Source: JBBIWA01 sp037439425
GTDB taxonomy: Bacteria > Acidobacteriota > Blastocatellia > RBC074
Length of the DNA stretch: 64,000 bases
Direction: 5' to 3'
NCBI GenBank assembly: GCA_037439425.1
Contig: JBBIWA010000006.1
Coordinates: 62,001-126,000, forward strand
Made by a program: the position numbers and the translations under genes. Of this stretch, positions 21,614 to 33,702 are shown in pieces. Every line of letters starts with the position of its first letter. The stretch's first letter is position 1. The notes under the pieces are model-generated. The model made no database searches. It saw only the letters and a list, made by a program, of their open reading frames with translations, and was not told where the DNA came from.

Positions 21614-22318
21614 ATGGAAGAGATTTTTGGCCAATTAGTCAATCGTCTGAAAGCAGCCCATGGCGAGGACCTGATTTCAGTGCTGCTGCATGGACCGGCA
21701 GTAGCGCTCAGCCGCGCAGCGCATAAAGCAGACTATCGGGTGATGGTGATCGTCCATCAACTTCCGGTAGAAGTCTTGCGCCGGACCCGGCCCGTAGCCA
21801 GGTGGTGGGTGCAGGCGGGCTACTCGCTGCCAGTCTATTTTACGATTCAGGAGTTTGTAGATTCACTCGATGTCTTCCCTATCGAGTTCCGCGAAATGAA
21901 GCGAGCCTACCGCCTCCTCTATGGCAAGGACCTGTTGGCCGAGGCTGAAGTTTCGTCGGAGAATTTACGTTTGCAGATCGAGTATGAGCTGCGCGGTAAA
22001 CATTTACGCTTGCGCGAGCTCTATTTGCCAGCTAGCGACTCGGCTGAAGGTCTTACGCGGTTAATGACCGATAGCATTGTCAGCTTCCTTCAGTTCATCG
22101 CTCCGATTCTGGAGCTGCTGGGAGAAGAAGCGCCGCTCGATCATTTAGTGATCGTTCGCCGTGTGGGTAAGCGGTTAGGAATTGACACTGCTGCGCTCGA
22201 ACGCGTCTTGCATTTGCGCGACGAGCCGGTGCGGCTTATGGAGCTAGAAGCTCAAGACCTGTTTGCGCGATATTATGACTGCCTGGCACGGATTATTGAG
22301 GCGGTGGACAAAGTGTAA
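21614..22318 (+). CDS. Unknown protein between TPM and LemA, possibly nucleotidyltransferase-like
   Basis: A 234-residue soluble protein starting at ATG 21614, 22 bases after the TPM stop. An upstream in-frame start at 21458 is a frame-shifted read of the Gly/Ser tail of the TPM gene and is rejected. Residues 1-45 ([28 protein letters not shown]) loosely resemble the first strand and loop of minimal nucleotidyltransferases (LYGSRARG...DSDIDLLV), but the catalytic Asp pair is missing. The remainder is mostly helical and acidic, with a region like HEPN-type helical proteins only by general character. No confident family. Position in the operon suggests it works with the TPM and LemA membrane proteins. 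Confidence 0.75.
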   Translation: MEEIFGQLVNRLKAAHGEDLISVLLHGPAVALSRAAHKADYRVMVIVHQLPVEVLRRTRPVARWWVQAGYSLPVYFTIQEFVDSLDVFPIEFREMKRAYRLLYGKDLLAEAEVSSENLRLQIEYELRGKHLRLRELYLPASDSAEGLTRLMTDSIVSFLQFIAPILELLGEEAPLDHLVIVRRVGKRLGIDTAALERVLHLRDEPVRLMELEAQDLFARYYDCLARIIEAVDKV

Positions 22319-22398
22319 GGGAGATTGCGCCAATGACAGCGTTCGCGTCTTGCTCGTTAGCAAGACTCAGACTCGGAAACTTTCCAAGGAGATGAAAT

Positions 22399-23019
22399 AT
22401 GGGAAAGATAGCGCTACTGGTTTTAGGCACCATTTTGCTTTTGGCTTTGATCATCGGTGGCAGCGCGGTTAGTAGCTACAACACTCTGATGAGCAAACGG
22501 CAGGCGGTCGAGAGAGAGTGGGCGCAGGTAGAAAATCAATTGCAGCGCCGGGCAGACTTGATTGGCAACCTGGTCGAAACAGTTAAGGGAATCGCCGGGC
22601 AGGAAAAAGAAGTCTTCGTCAAAATTGCCGAGGCGCGCTCTCGGTTACTTGCGGCCGTCACACCAGAAGAGAAGATGGCAGCTAACGATCAACTCAGCAG
22701 TGCCACGCGCGAGGCTGGGCTACTGCCTGCTGGCGGAATCCTTGGCCCAGGTGGTCGTTTCCTCGCCATCACAGAGCAGTATCCCCAATTGAAGTCGAGC
22801 GAAAACTTTACTCGCTTGCAGGATGAGTTGGCCGGAACCGAAAATCGCATCGCGGTGGCTCGCAAGGATTACAACGATGCAGTGGCAGACTACAATATCA
22901 CGCGCAATCGGTTCCCCACGGTGCTGATTGCTGGGGTGCTGGGATTTCAGGAGAAACCCTATTTCAAAGCAGAGGAGGGAGCGCGCCAGGTCCCCAAAGT
23001 GGATTTCAGCACGAAATAG
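22399..23019 (+). CDS. LemA family protein
   Basis: A 206-residue membrane-anchored helical protein. An N-terminal helix (residues 3-25, [18 protein letters not shown]) is followed by [19 protein letters not shown] and [17 protein letters not shown], hallmark LemA sequence, and the C-terminal [24 protein letters not shown] lies upstream of ATG 22399. Third gene of the TPM operon, 80 bases after the unknown gene. LemA proteins present a long helical bundle outside the membrane; no enzymatic activity is established. Confidence 0.92.
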   Translation: MGKIALLVLGTILLLALIIGGSAVSSYNTLMSKRQAVEREWAQVENQLQRRADLIGNLVETVKGIAGQEKEVFVKIAEARSRLLAAVTPEEKMAANDQLSSATREAGLLPAGGILGPGGRFLAITEQYPQLKSSENFTRLQDELAGTENRIAVARKDYNDAVADYNITRNRFPTVLIAGVLGFQEKPYFKAEEGARQVPKVDFSTK

Positions 23020-23077
23020 CGCGGCGCAAGCGGACTTAAGCGTTGCGGCTGGGGCAGGGAGTGAAGTTACATTATTC

Positions 23078-23896
23078 TCAGCTACTGAATCTCAATTCGT
23101 GCAATTCTCGGATCAAACCACACTCTTGCGCCAGACTAAAATAGTGGCGCAGCCCCGCCAGATTCTCTTCATCCAGATCATAATTGACATTATCGCGCAA
23201 GTAGCTGAGCAATTCCGCCTGTGGCAGATCAAGCTGTTTGGCATATGCTGCGGCGATGGTCTCCAGATGTGCTATTCCTTCGCGTTTGGCTGCCACGAAA
23301 TCCAGCCCCAGCTTCTTCAGCTCGGCGCAGGTCTCCTCACGCGCTGCCCAGACGGCAAAGACGAAAGGCAGACCCGTCATAGCGCGCCACTCCTCGGCCA
23401 GATCATAAACCTGCAGGCCTAACTGCTGAGCACGGGCTTCAAGCCGCATCGCTGGGTCGCCGATCACGAGCGCTGCGTCACTGGCTTCAAACATATTCTC
23501 GCATTCAACCGCCGGGTCTGGTTCGCGTTCGCTAAAAGTCGGGCTGCAATGGTAGCGTCGTGTGAAGAGGATGCGAACCAATGCCTGTGAGGTGCGTGAG
23601 GAAATGTCGAGCGTGACCGTTCGCACCTCTTCAAGTGGGCAGCGCGTGGCCAGCACCACACTGCGAACCCGCTTCTTTGAGGCAACAGCGACATCGGGAA
23701 TGAGACGCAAATCGGGGATATGCTGGTATTCGATAACTGGAATCAGCGCTATGTCACACTGACCCGCGGCGAGCATCTGAGCGCATCGTGCCGGTGCTGC
23801 GTCTCCCAGAAAAGTCACCTTTCGGCGTTGGGTTCCCTTGGAGAAGCTGTAGACCAGGGGCGCAGAGTTAAGGTAGATCGAGGCTGCAATACGCAT
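23078..23896 (-). CDS. mqnA: Chorismate dehydratase (futalosine pathway menaquinone synthesis)
   Basis: A 272-residue MqnA family protein, which dehydrates chorismate to 3-enolpyruvylbenzoate, the entry step of the futalosine route to menaquinone. Family signatures include the start RIAASIYLNSAPLVYSF, the stretch CDIALIPVIEYQHIP near residue 50, and VIGDPAMR near residue 145. Length and fold (periplasmic-binding-protein-like) fit. It converges on lemA with 58 bases between stops. MqnD resembles MqnA, but this N-terminal pattern favours MqnA. None of the other mqn genes is in the window. Confidence 0.88.
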   Translation of the reverse strand: MRIAASIYLNSAPLVYSFSKGTQRRKVTFLGDAAPARCAQMLAAGQCDIALIPVIEYQHIPDLRLIPDVAVASKKRVRSVVLATRCPLEEVRTVTLDISSRTSQALVRILFTRRYHCSPTFSEREPDPAVECENMFEASDAALVIGDPAMRLEARAQQLGLQVYDLAEEWRAMTGLPFVFAVWAAREETCAELKKLGLDFVAAKREGIAHLETIAAAYAKQLDLPQAELLSYLRDNVNYDLDEENLAGLRHYFSLAQECGLIRELHELRFSS

Positions 23897-24155
23897 CGTT
23901 CGCCAAGTTTCTCACTAAATAAAAGCTCTCGTGGCCAGCTTACCAACACGCTTCACCAACCAGCCTCATTGTAGCACGTCAGAGGCAGAAAATTAGAGCT
24001 TAGGAACGAAAAGTGAGCCAGTGAAGTGAAGCCGCTATAGACTTTCGCTTTCGTGAGTTGGTGGCTAGCTTCCAGAGCCCGCCTTTCGTTGCTTGCTGAG
24101 GTTTTATCAGAGCATCGCAATGGTTCCGTTAAGGAGTTCCCTAGAATTCAAAATG

Positions 24156-24178
24156 TCTGGAGGAAATTGCACTCCAGA
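24156..24178 (-). terminator. Weak hairpin after the zinc-finger gene
   Basis: TCTGGAG (24156-24162) pairs exactly with CTCCAGA (24172-24178) across a nine-base loop, just downstream of the minus-strand stop at 24183. On that strand it is followed by CATTTTG rather than a full T-tract, so termination is only possible. Confidence 0.35.
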
Positions 24179-24182
24179 TTAT

Positions 24183-24434
24183 TTACTCAATCAGGCGACG
24201 ATGGGAAAACAAATGCCGCAAGCGATCTGGTAGAGGCGGCGGCTCAGGCGGGAGAACCTCACCCGGAGGATGGTGCGCTAGCAGGTCTAACAGAAGAAAG
24301 CAGAACTCGCAATCTGCCACATGCGCAGCTACCAAACCGGCATCGGCTGGATTGAGTTCCTGACGCCGGTACGCAAGTAGTTGCTCATTAGTGGGACAAA
24401 GAGGGGTCTTCTCTAAACGAGGGGTCGGAGTCAT
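24183..24434 (-). CDS. Small zinc-finger (zf-HC2/anti-sigma-like) protein
   Basis: An 83-residue soluble protein from ATG 24434 with AAAGG upstream. Cys13, His38, Cys42 and Cys45 (C...H-x3-C-x2-C, within AAHVADCEFC) match the zinc-binding pattern of anti-sigma ZAS/zf-HC2 domains. There is no membrane helix; the C-terminal third is proline-rich (PPGEVLPPEPPPLP) then basic. It is transcribed away from a sigma-like gene whose start is 91 bases off, so the two share a control region. The likely role is to hold or tune that regulator; this is inferred from domain type and position. Confidence 0.65.
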   Translation of the reverse strand: MTPTPRLEKTPLCPTNEQLLAYRRQELNPADAGLVAAHVADCEFCFLLLDLLAHHPPGEVLPPEPPPLPDRLRHLFSHRRLIE

Positions 24435-24525
24435 GGTAAGCAAGCCTTTCTTGAGGTTCAGACCCAAGTTGTGACCGCGACATTGAGCCTGCGACGGTGA
24501 AATTACTACCGAGGGAAGCACGAGC

Positions 24526-25632
24526 ATGAGACATTTTGGTTGGCGACAAGCGATCCTCGATGAAGAGGTGACCAAGATCTGGAACGAACTTTACCGCCTG
24601 GTTTACCTTCATCCCCTGGTTCAGTCCTCTCGCAATGCAGGCATTGTGAGGACCGGTCAGTACAGTGGAGAGACCTACAGTGACTTGACCCAGGAACTCT
24701 TTCTGACCCTTTTTCAGAAAGGACGCTTTAAGCATTACATCGATACCAAAATGGCTGACAGCGAGATCGAGCACGAGATCGCGCAAATCGAATTAACTAA
24801 CATGCTCGTGGCCCATCTGCGCCGATTGCATCCGGAGTCCTATCGCATGGCGCGGCGCATCAGCACGCTGCTGCAGCACGATCCCCGCTTCCGCCGATTC
24901 GATACCTTGCAAGTCCGGCGCAATAGACCGGTGCATCGCCGTGGCCTGACCGAACAAGTCTACGGCTTGGCCGAGTGGCCCGATGACAAAGAGATCAAAG
25001 AGCGGGCGCTGCTGGAACAGGCTGTGCAGCACGTTCCTATGCGCACGCGCGATACCCGCGAAGCCGGATGCACTGCCGATTCGCAAATCATCATCTCCAA
25101 CGCCGAACTGGCAGAGTTGATCATCGAGGTTTTCAAAGCGATTGACTCGCTGGCCGACATCAAAACCATGCGCGCGCTGGTGATGTCGCGACTACCTGTG
25201 ATCAACATCGTCATGGTGCCGATCAGCAAGCCAGAGGATGATACTTCAAACGCTCCTCACTTCCCTGAGATCCCAGATGAGCGCGACAATCCGGAAGACA
25301 CCGTGCTGAGCCAGGAATTCGAGCAGCGCGCAGCGAAACTGGCCGATGATTTTCTCGATAAGCTCTACAGTACCGTCCGCCGCAAACCGAAACAATCAGA
25401 GCGAATGATGCAGGTGCTGTGGCACTGTTATCTGGAACCCGGCCGCATGACGAACGTCCAGCTGGCTAAATCCCTGGGCGTCTCCGACTCACTGATCAGC
25501 GATTATTGCAACCGCGTCAACCGGCAACTCAAGACGCTCAATCTGACAATCGAGCAAGCGCGAGTGTTTGAGGCGGCGCTGAAGCGACGAGCAGCACGCA
25601 TTCTGGGCCGAGAGCAACAACAGGTCGCCTGA
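24526..25632 (+). CDS. Sigma-like transcription regulator, uncharacterised type
   Basis: A 368-residue protein with GAGGGA upstream of ATG 24526. Residues 46-62 (YSDLTQELFLTLFQKG) followed by a long helical region to about 115 recall sigma region 2 (core binding), though the match is distant. A C-terminal helix-turn-helix at about 310-341 (NVQLAKSLGVSDSLISDYC then NRQLKTL) looks like sigma region 4 or a LuxR-type helix. Between them lie about 190 residues (two acidic linkers, a proline-containing segment near 240) with no recognisable domain, making the protein much longer than ECF sigma factors. Divergent from a zinc-finger protein. I infer a sigma-factor-like role; a non-sigma DNA-binding protein is the alternative. 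Confidence 0.6.
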   Translation: MRHFGWRQAILDEEVTKIWNELYRLVYLHPLVQSSRNAGIVRTGQYSGETYSDLTQELFLTLFQKGRFKHYIDTKMADSEIEHEIAQIELTNMLVAHLRRLHPESYRMARRISTLLQHDPRFRRFDTLQVRRNRPVHRRGLTEQVYGLAEWPDDKEIKERALLEQAVQHVPMRTRDTREAGCTADSQIIISNAELAELIIEVFKAIDSLADIKTMRALVMSRLPVINIVMVPISKPEDDTSNAPHFPEIPDERDNPEDTVLSQEFEQRAAKLADDFLDKLYSTVRRKPKQSERMMQVLWHCYLEPGRMTNVQLAKSLGVSDSLISDYCNRVNRQLKTLNLTIEQARVFEAALKRRAARILGREQQQVA

Positions 25633-25950
25633 TGGCGAAATTTCAGTGAGAAGAAGAATCACCTCCCCGGCACCTCACTCCCCCTGGCCGGCATCAAAGG
25701 CTAGTCATCAACTGGCCTACCTCCACCATCCGCCAATCGGCCCCTCCTCGGTCGAGTAAGCTCAAATGGCGGCTGCTGCCGCCAGGAGTCAACCTCAGGG
25801 AGGACGGCCAGCCGAGTCCCGCCTGTAGCCAGCTAGAATCTATCGGAAAACTGAAGATGGGAAGTAACCGCGATTCCCAAAGTAATAGAGAGATGGAGCG
25901 TTACTCCATCTCGCAAGCTTGATTATATGGGCGTCTGAGAGTAATTCAAG
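25633..25950. other. Intergenic region with two perfect hairpins
   Basis: No reading frame is convincing. Two perfect stem-loops are visible: TGGCGGC-TGCT-GCCGCCA at 25767-25784 and GAGATGGAG-CGTTA-CTCCATCTC at 25890-25912. Neither is followed by a T-run on the plus strand. They may end or stabilise the transcript of the sigma-like gene. Confidence 0.45.
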
Positions 25951-25977
25951 CAAAAAACAGCCACCACAAAGGTGGCC
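25951..25977 (-). terminator. Rho-independent terminator of hisS-aspS
   Basis: On the minus strand GCCACC-TTTGT-GGTGGC is followed by TGTTTTTTG. The stem starts ten bases after the aspS stop codon. Clean intrinsic terminator, ending the hisS-aspS unit. Confidence 0.88.
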
Positions 25978-25986
25978 ATTAATAGC

Positions 25987-27831
<1,845 letters not shown>

Positions 27832-27903
27832 GATCGGCTTCCTAAATTTCCCGCAAGGTTTGAGACCCTTGATTTAGCTCAAGAGCCATTAGAAATCTGT
27901 GGC

Positions 27904-29214
27904 CTAACAACTGCGAATTTGTGACGGCGGTAGGTCAAGACAGACTGGCGTCTCTTCCAGCTTGACTTTGATCTCGTCCAGCTCCAACGCCTCTTGCTCT
28001 CCGGTCGCCATATTCTTCAAGCTGTAGCGCCCCCTAGCTAGCTCGTCTTCACCGATGATGAGCGCGAAACGGGCGCGTGATTTGTTGGCCTGCGCCATCG
28101 CCTTTTTCATCTTGCGCTCTTCAAACTCCATCACCACAGCCAGGCCAGAGGCGCGCAACTCTCTGGCTATCTTGAGGGCTTGATGGCGCGCCGCTCGGCC
28201 CATATACACGAGGAAAACGTCTGGCGTTTCGGCAGCTCGAAGCCGCTCGACTTCGCTCTCCGGCAACGAGAGCACCATGCGGTCAAGCCCGAAAGCGAAG
28301 CCGAAGCCTTTTGTTGGTGGCCCGCCCAGCGTCTCCGAGAGGCCATCATAGCGTCCGCCTCCGACCAGCGTGTTCTGCGCACCCAGGCTGCCACTGGTGA
28401 TCTCGAAGGCAGTGCGCGTGTAATAATCCAGCCCGCGCACCATCCGCGGGTTCACAGTATAGCTGATCCCGCGCGCGTCGAGGTGGGCCTTGAACTGCTC
28501 GAAGTGCTCGCGCGAGGCCTCGTCAAGCCAGTCAGTGATCGCCGGAAGCGTAGCGATGATCGGCTGGCAGCTTTCCATCTTGCAATCGAAAACGCGCAGC
28601 GCATTGGTCGCGTACCGGCGCTGACAATCGGAGCACATTTGGTCCAGCTCACGCGCCAGAGCAGCGCGTAGCTTTTCGAGATACGCCGTGCGAAGCCGCG
28701 GGTCCCCCACTGAATTAATGAACAAGGTGGTATCGGTGATCCGGAGTTGCTTCAGAAACCAGTCGAGCATTTCAATGACTTCGGCTTCAATGGCCGGATC
28801 ATCGCTCGTGCCCAGCACTTCAGCGCCGATTTGATAGAACTGGCGATAGCGCCCGGCCTGCGGCCGTTCGCGCCGAAACATCGGCCCCAGGTAGTAGAGC
28901 TTGGTTAACTCACCTGGCGCTTTGTCAGCGTACATCCTATGCTGGATGTACGCTCGCACGACTGAAGCCGTGCCTTCAGGCCGCAGCGTGAGCGACTCAT
29001 CGTTGCGATCAATGAAGGTGTACATCTCTTTGTTGACGATGTCGGTCGCTTCGCCGACGCCGCGCGCAAAGAGTTCGGTCTTCTCGAAGATCGGCGTCCG
29101 AATCTCCTGAAACCCGTAGCGGCGGAAGGCTTCGCGCGCGACCGCTTCGACGTGCTGCCAGACGGGCGTGTCTGTGGGAAGAATGTCTCTGGTTCCCCTG
29201 ACGGTTTGAATCAT
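27904..29214 (-). CDS. hisS: Histidyl-tRNA synthetase
   Basis: A 436-residue class II synthetase. Start ATG 29214 (MIQTVRGTRDILP) fits the family and has AGAGAG upstream; the in-frame TTG 29235 lies within that leader. Catalytic core motif 2 (PMFRRERPQAGRYRQFYQIG), the histidine-specific motifs VRGLDYYTRTAFEI and GGGRYDGL, motif 3 (GFGFAFGLDRMVLSL), and a C-terminal anticodon-binding domain of about 95 residues are all present. First gene of the hisS-aspS transcription unit, a common bacterial pairing. Confidence 0.97.
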   Translation of the reverse strand: MIQTVRGTRDILPTDTPVWQHVEAVAREAFRRYGFQEIRTPIFEKTELFARGVGEATDIVNKEMYTFIDRNDESLTLRPEGTASVVRAYIQHRMYADKAPGELTKLYYLGPMFRRERPQAGRYRQFYQIGAEVLGTSDDPAIEAEVIEMLDWFLKQLRITDTTLFINSVGDPRLRTAYLEKLRAALARELDQMCSDCQRRYATNALRVFDCKMESCQPIIATLPAITDWLDEASREHFEQFKAHLDARGISYTVNPRMVRGLDYYTRTAFEITSGSLGAQNTLVGGGRYDGLSETLGGPPTKGFGFAFGLDRMVLSLPESEVERLRAAETPDVFLVYMGRAARHQALKIARELRASGLAVVMEFEERKMKKAMAQANKSRARFALIIGEDELARGRYSLKNMATGEQEALELDEIKVKLEETPVCLDLPPSQIRSC

Positions 29215-29384
29215 AAAATAAGCGTCTCTCTTCAATCAGAAATCACTGGCAGAAATCACTCATAGGAGAGATCGCCAGGCAGGTGAATTGCCGATTTTAG
29301 CATGGCTATGCTGAGAGATGGGAGCTTTCTCTCCATTGCTGAGTTCGGTGACTGGTATTAAGATGGCGGCCAGGAGGAAAGATC

Positions 29385-29906
29385 ATGCTCAGAACATATT
29401 GCGGCAAACATCCGCAAATCGCTCCCAACTGCTTTATCGAAGCTTCGGCCCAGATCATTGGTGACGTCACCGTCGGTGAGCACTCCTCGGTCTGGTTTAA
29501 TTCCGTCATCAGAGGCGATGTGCAGAGAGTCGTCATCGGCCATCACAGCAATGTGCAGGACCTGTGTGTGATTCACGTCACTCGCGATCTGTATCCGACT
29601 CAGATCGGTAATTACGTCAGCCTCGGCTACGGCGTGATCGCGCACGGCTGCACGATTGAGGATCGTTGCCTGATCGGCATGGGCGCGCGCATCATGGATG
29701 ACGTAGTGATTGGCGCTGAATCCATCGTCGCCGCGGGGGCCGTGATCATTGCGGGGATGAAAATCCCGCCGCGCTCGCTGGTTGCTGGAATGCCAGCCAT
29801 CATCAAGCGGCCAATCAACGATCAAGACATTGACTACATTGACCGCTTCTGGAAGAACTATCTCGAGTGTAAGGACATCTACCTCAATGATGTGCCGGGG
29901 GCTTAA
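29385..29906 (+). CDS. Gamma carbonic anhydrase family protein with one altered zinc ligand
   Basis: A 173-residue left-handed beta-helix protein with hexapeptide repeats through most of its length; GGAGG lies upstream of ATG 29385. In gamma carbonic anhydrases three histidines bind the metal (Cam positions 81, 117, 122). Here His64 (VIHV) and His87 (IAHGC) are present, but the middle one is Tyr82 in LGYGVIAHG where GHG is usual. It may therefore bind metal weakly, differently, or be a non-carbonic-anhydrase member of the family. It is divergent from hisS and followed closely by a broken gene. Fold assignment is secure; activity is not. Confidence 0.85.
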   Translation: MLRTYCGKHPQIAPNCFIEASAQIIGDVTVGEHSSVWFNSVIRGDVQRVVIGHHSNVQDLCVIHVTRDLYPTQIGNYVSLGYGVIAHGCTIEDRCLIGMGARIMDDVVIGAESIVAAGAVIIAGMKIPPRSLVAGMPAIIKRPINDQDIDYIDRFWKNYLECKDIYLNDVPGA

Positions 29907-29924
29907 GCCTTGGCTGAATGCACG

Positions 29925-30422
29925 ATGAAGATCACAAACGTTGAAGCCATCTGGTTGCGTTATCCGACTGCTCAGTCGGAGCAGCCCACGAGTGACTTCG
30001 GCAGGCTTGCGACGTTCGACATGACGCTCGTTCGAGTCAAGACTGATGTGGGGCTCACTGGATACGGCGAAGCTAAAGCAGCAGTGGGCAGCGCAGGCAT
30101 TTGCGCTCCTATTGTCTCGGTGATCAAGGAGGAGCTCTGGCCGATGCTCATCGGCCAGGATCGGCGTAACATCTCCGGGCTATGGGAGAGGATCTACAGC
30201 GGAGTGCGCGCGCATTACGCTTTTCAGTACGGGCGCAGCTTCCCAAAACTCGGGCGGCGGGGGCTGCACCTGTCTGACATCAGCGGCGCGGACCTGGCGC
30301 TGTGGGACTTGCTGGGCAGATCACTGGGCGTGCCTGTCTATCAACTGCTCGGCGGAAAGTGTCGCGAAACAATTCCGGCCTATGCAGATGTTCATTCGCG
30401 GCCCGGCAGGCAACCTGATTGA
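29925..30422 (+). pseudogene. Truncated mandelate racemase/muconate-lactonizing enzyme family gene
   Basis: The frame from ATG 29925 (MKITNVEAIWLRYP) encodes the capping domain and first barrel strands of an enolase-superfamily enzyme: LTGYGEAKA, DISGADLALWDLLG, VPVYQLLGGKCRETIPAYAD. At about residue 155 similarity ends and the frame runs out ten residues later. The metal-binding and catalytic Lys/Asp residues of the barrel are all missing (family length about 370-400). Directly at the break a different gene fragment takes over in another frame, so this is the left half of a chimeric junction, either a real deletion or a misassembly. Confidence 0.75.
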
Positions 30423-30555
30423 GATTTCGCATCGCGACGCTTCAACCGTGGACCCGGAGATCTTCCAGGGTGAGCTGTTTGAGGAGTCCGAGGTCTATGT
30501 CTCCGGTCGTGATGATGCGCGCGGCAAGCGTGGTGAAGAGGCCAGCTTGTATTAA
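30388..30555 (+). pseudogene. C-terminal fragment of a VOC/glyoxalase-like gene
   Basis: From about 30388 one frame reads MFIRGPAGNLIEISHRD and continues for 55 residues to TAA 30553-30555. The P-x-GNLIEI motif is the usual last strand of VOC (glyoxalase/dioxygenase) proteins; the N-terminal half is absent. It starts exactly where the MR/MLE frame loses similarity, in a different frame. It is not a copy of the intact VOC gene at 36726-37094, whose tail differs and ends shortly after the motif. Confidence 0.6.
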
Positions 30556-30833
30556 GCGCACCAACCACTGACCACTGGGGCCTGGCCACCACTTTCAAAA
30601 TAAAGCCCGCTCTTACCCGGCGACCGTTTTGGTTGAATTTCAGGTGCCAGGCTTCAGGGACCAGTTGTCAGTGCGCGCAAACACCTCCAGTTCACCTTCC
30701 AAGTCGGGCAGTGGAGCCATCTATCGTCGTAAGCTCCGAAGCTTCCCCGTTTGTTGTCTAAATAAAAAGATGTGGTAGCATTTTACCTCAGGCAAGAGGG
30801 TTTTACCTTGATGCGCGATGAGGTGAGAGTGCT

Positions 30834-31148
30834 ATGCCGAAGTTTGATCCCGAACACGACGAGGCTGTCATTACTGAAAGCCGGCAGAAAGTTAAGAAGC
30901 CACCGCTTTACAGGGTCTTGTTACACAATGACGATTACACGACGATGGACTTCGTAGTTTACGTGCTGCGCACGGTGTTCCACCATTCGGAAAGCGATGC
31001 CGTGCGGATTATGCTTCAGGTGCATACTCAGGGCATCGGTGTAGCAGGCGTCTATCCCTACGAGGTTGCTGAGGCCAAAGTAGCGAAGGTGATGAAACTG
31101 GCACAAGAGCAGGAGTTCCCACTGCTGTGCACGATGCAGGAAGAGTGA
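30834..31148 (+). CDS. clpS: ATP-dependent Clp protease adaptor
   Basis: A 104-residue ClpS adaptor, which delivers N-degron substrates to ClpAP. The substrate pocket motif LLHNDDYTTMDFVVYVL (residues 27-43) and VHTQGIGVAGVYPYEVAE are intact; the flexible acidic N-terminal extension is present. GAGGTGAGAG lies upstream of ATG 30834. It precedes clpA by 64 bases, the usual arrangement, so adaptor and unfoldase are made together. Confidence 0.96.
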   Translation: MPKFDPEHDEAVITESRQKVKKPPLYRVLLHNDDYTTMDFVVYVLRTVFHHSESDAVRIMLQVHTQGIGVAGVYPYEVAEAKVAKVMKLAQEQEFPLLCTMQEE

Positions 31149-31212
31149 AGAGCTCAGACTTCGGACCAAGAGAGGCAGTGCCAAAGTCTGAGGTTTGGTC
31201 TTTGATAGAAAT

Positions 31213-33474
<2,262 letters not shown>

Positions 33475-33496
33475 CTGCTTTTTCCCCTCACCGACT

Positions 33497-33685
33497 TCAT
33501 ACAGCGATTTCCAGCATCCGATCCTGTTCGGTAATCTGCGTAGTGGAGACTTCAGCCAACAGGCAGCCTTCTGCCACCTCATAAAGATTGTCCAGTAGTT
33601 CTTCAAAGGTCTCCCCTTGCGAGGCGCAGCCAGAGATTGAAGAGACTTCAGCCCAGTAGCCACTTTCTTCTGCTTTATAGTACAA
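33497..33685 (-). CDS. Orphan HicB-like antitoxin domain protein
   Basis: A 62-residue protein with the HicB/UPF0150 pattern YYKAEESGYWAEVSSISGC, then QGETFEELLDNLYEVAEG. It begins at TTG 33685; the frame is closed not far upstream, so a longer N-terminus is not available. No HicA toxin partner is visible: on one side is the clpA end, on the other nagA, whose start lies 17 bases away on the opposite strand. It has no separate DNA-binding domain. Solitary HicB-like proteins are common and may have lost the toxin function altogether. Confidence 0.7.
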   Translation of the reverse strand: MYYKAEESGYWAEVSSISGCASQGETFEELLDNLYEVAEGCLLAEVSTTQITEQDRMLEIAV

Positions 33686-33702
33686 AGCCGCAGGAGACTC
33701 GA

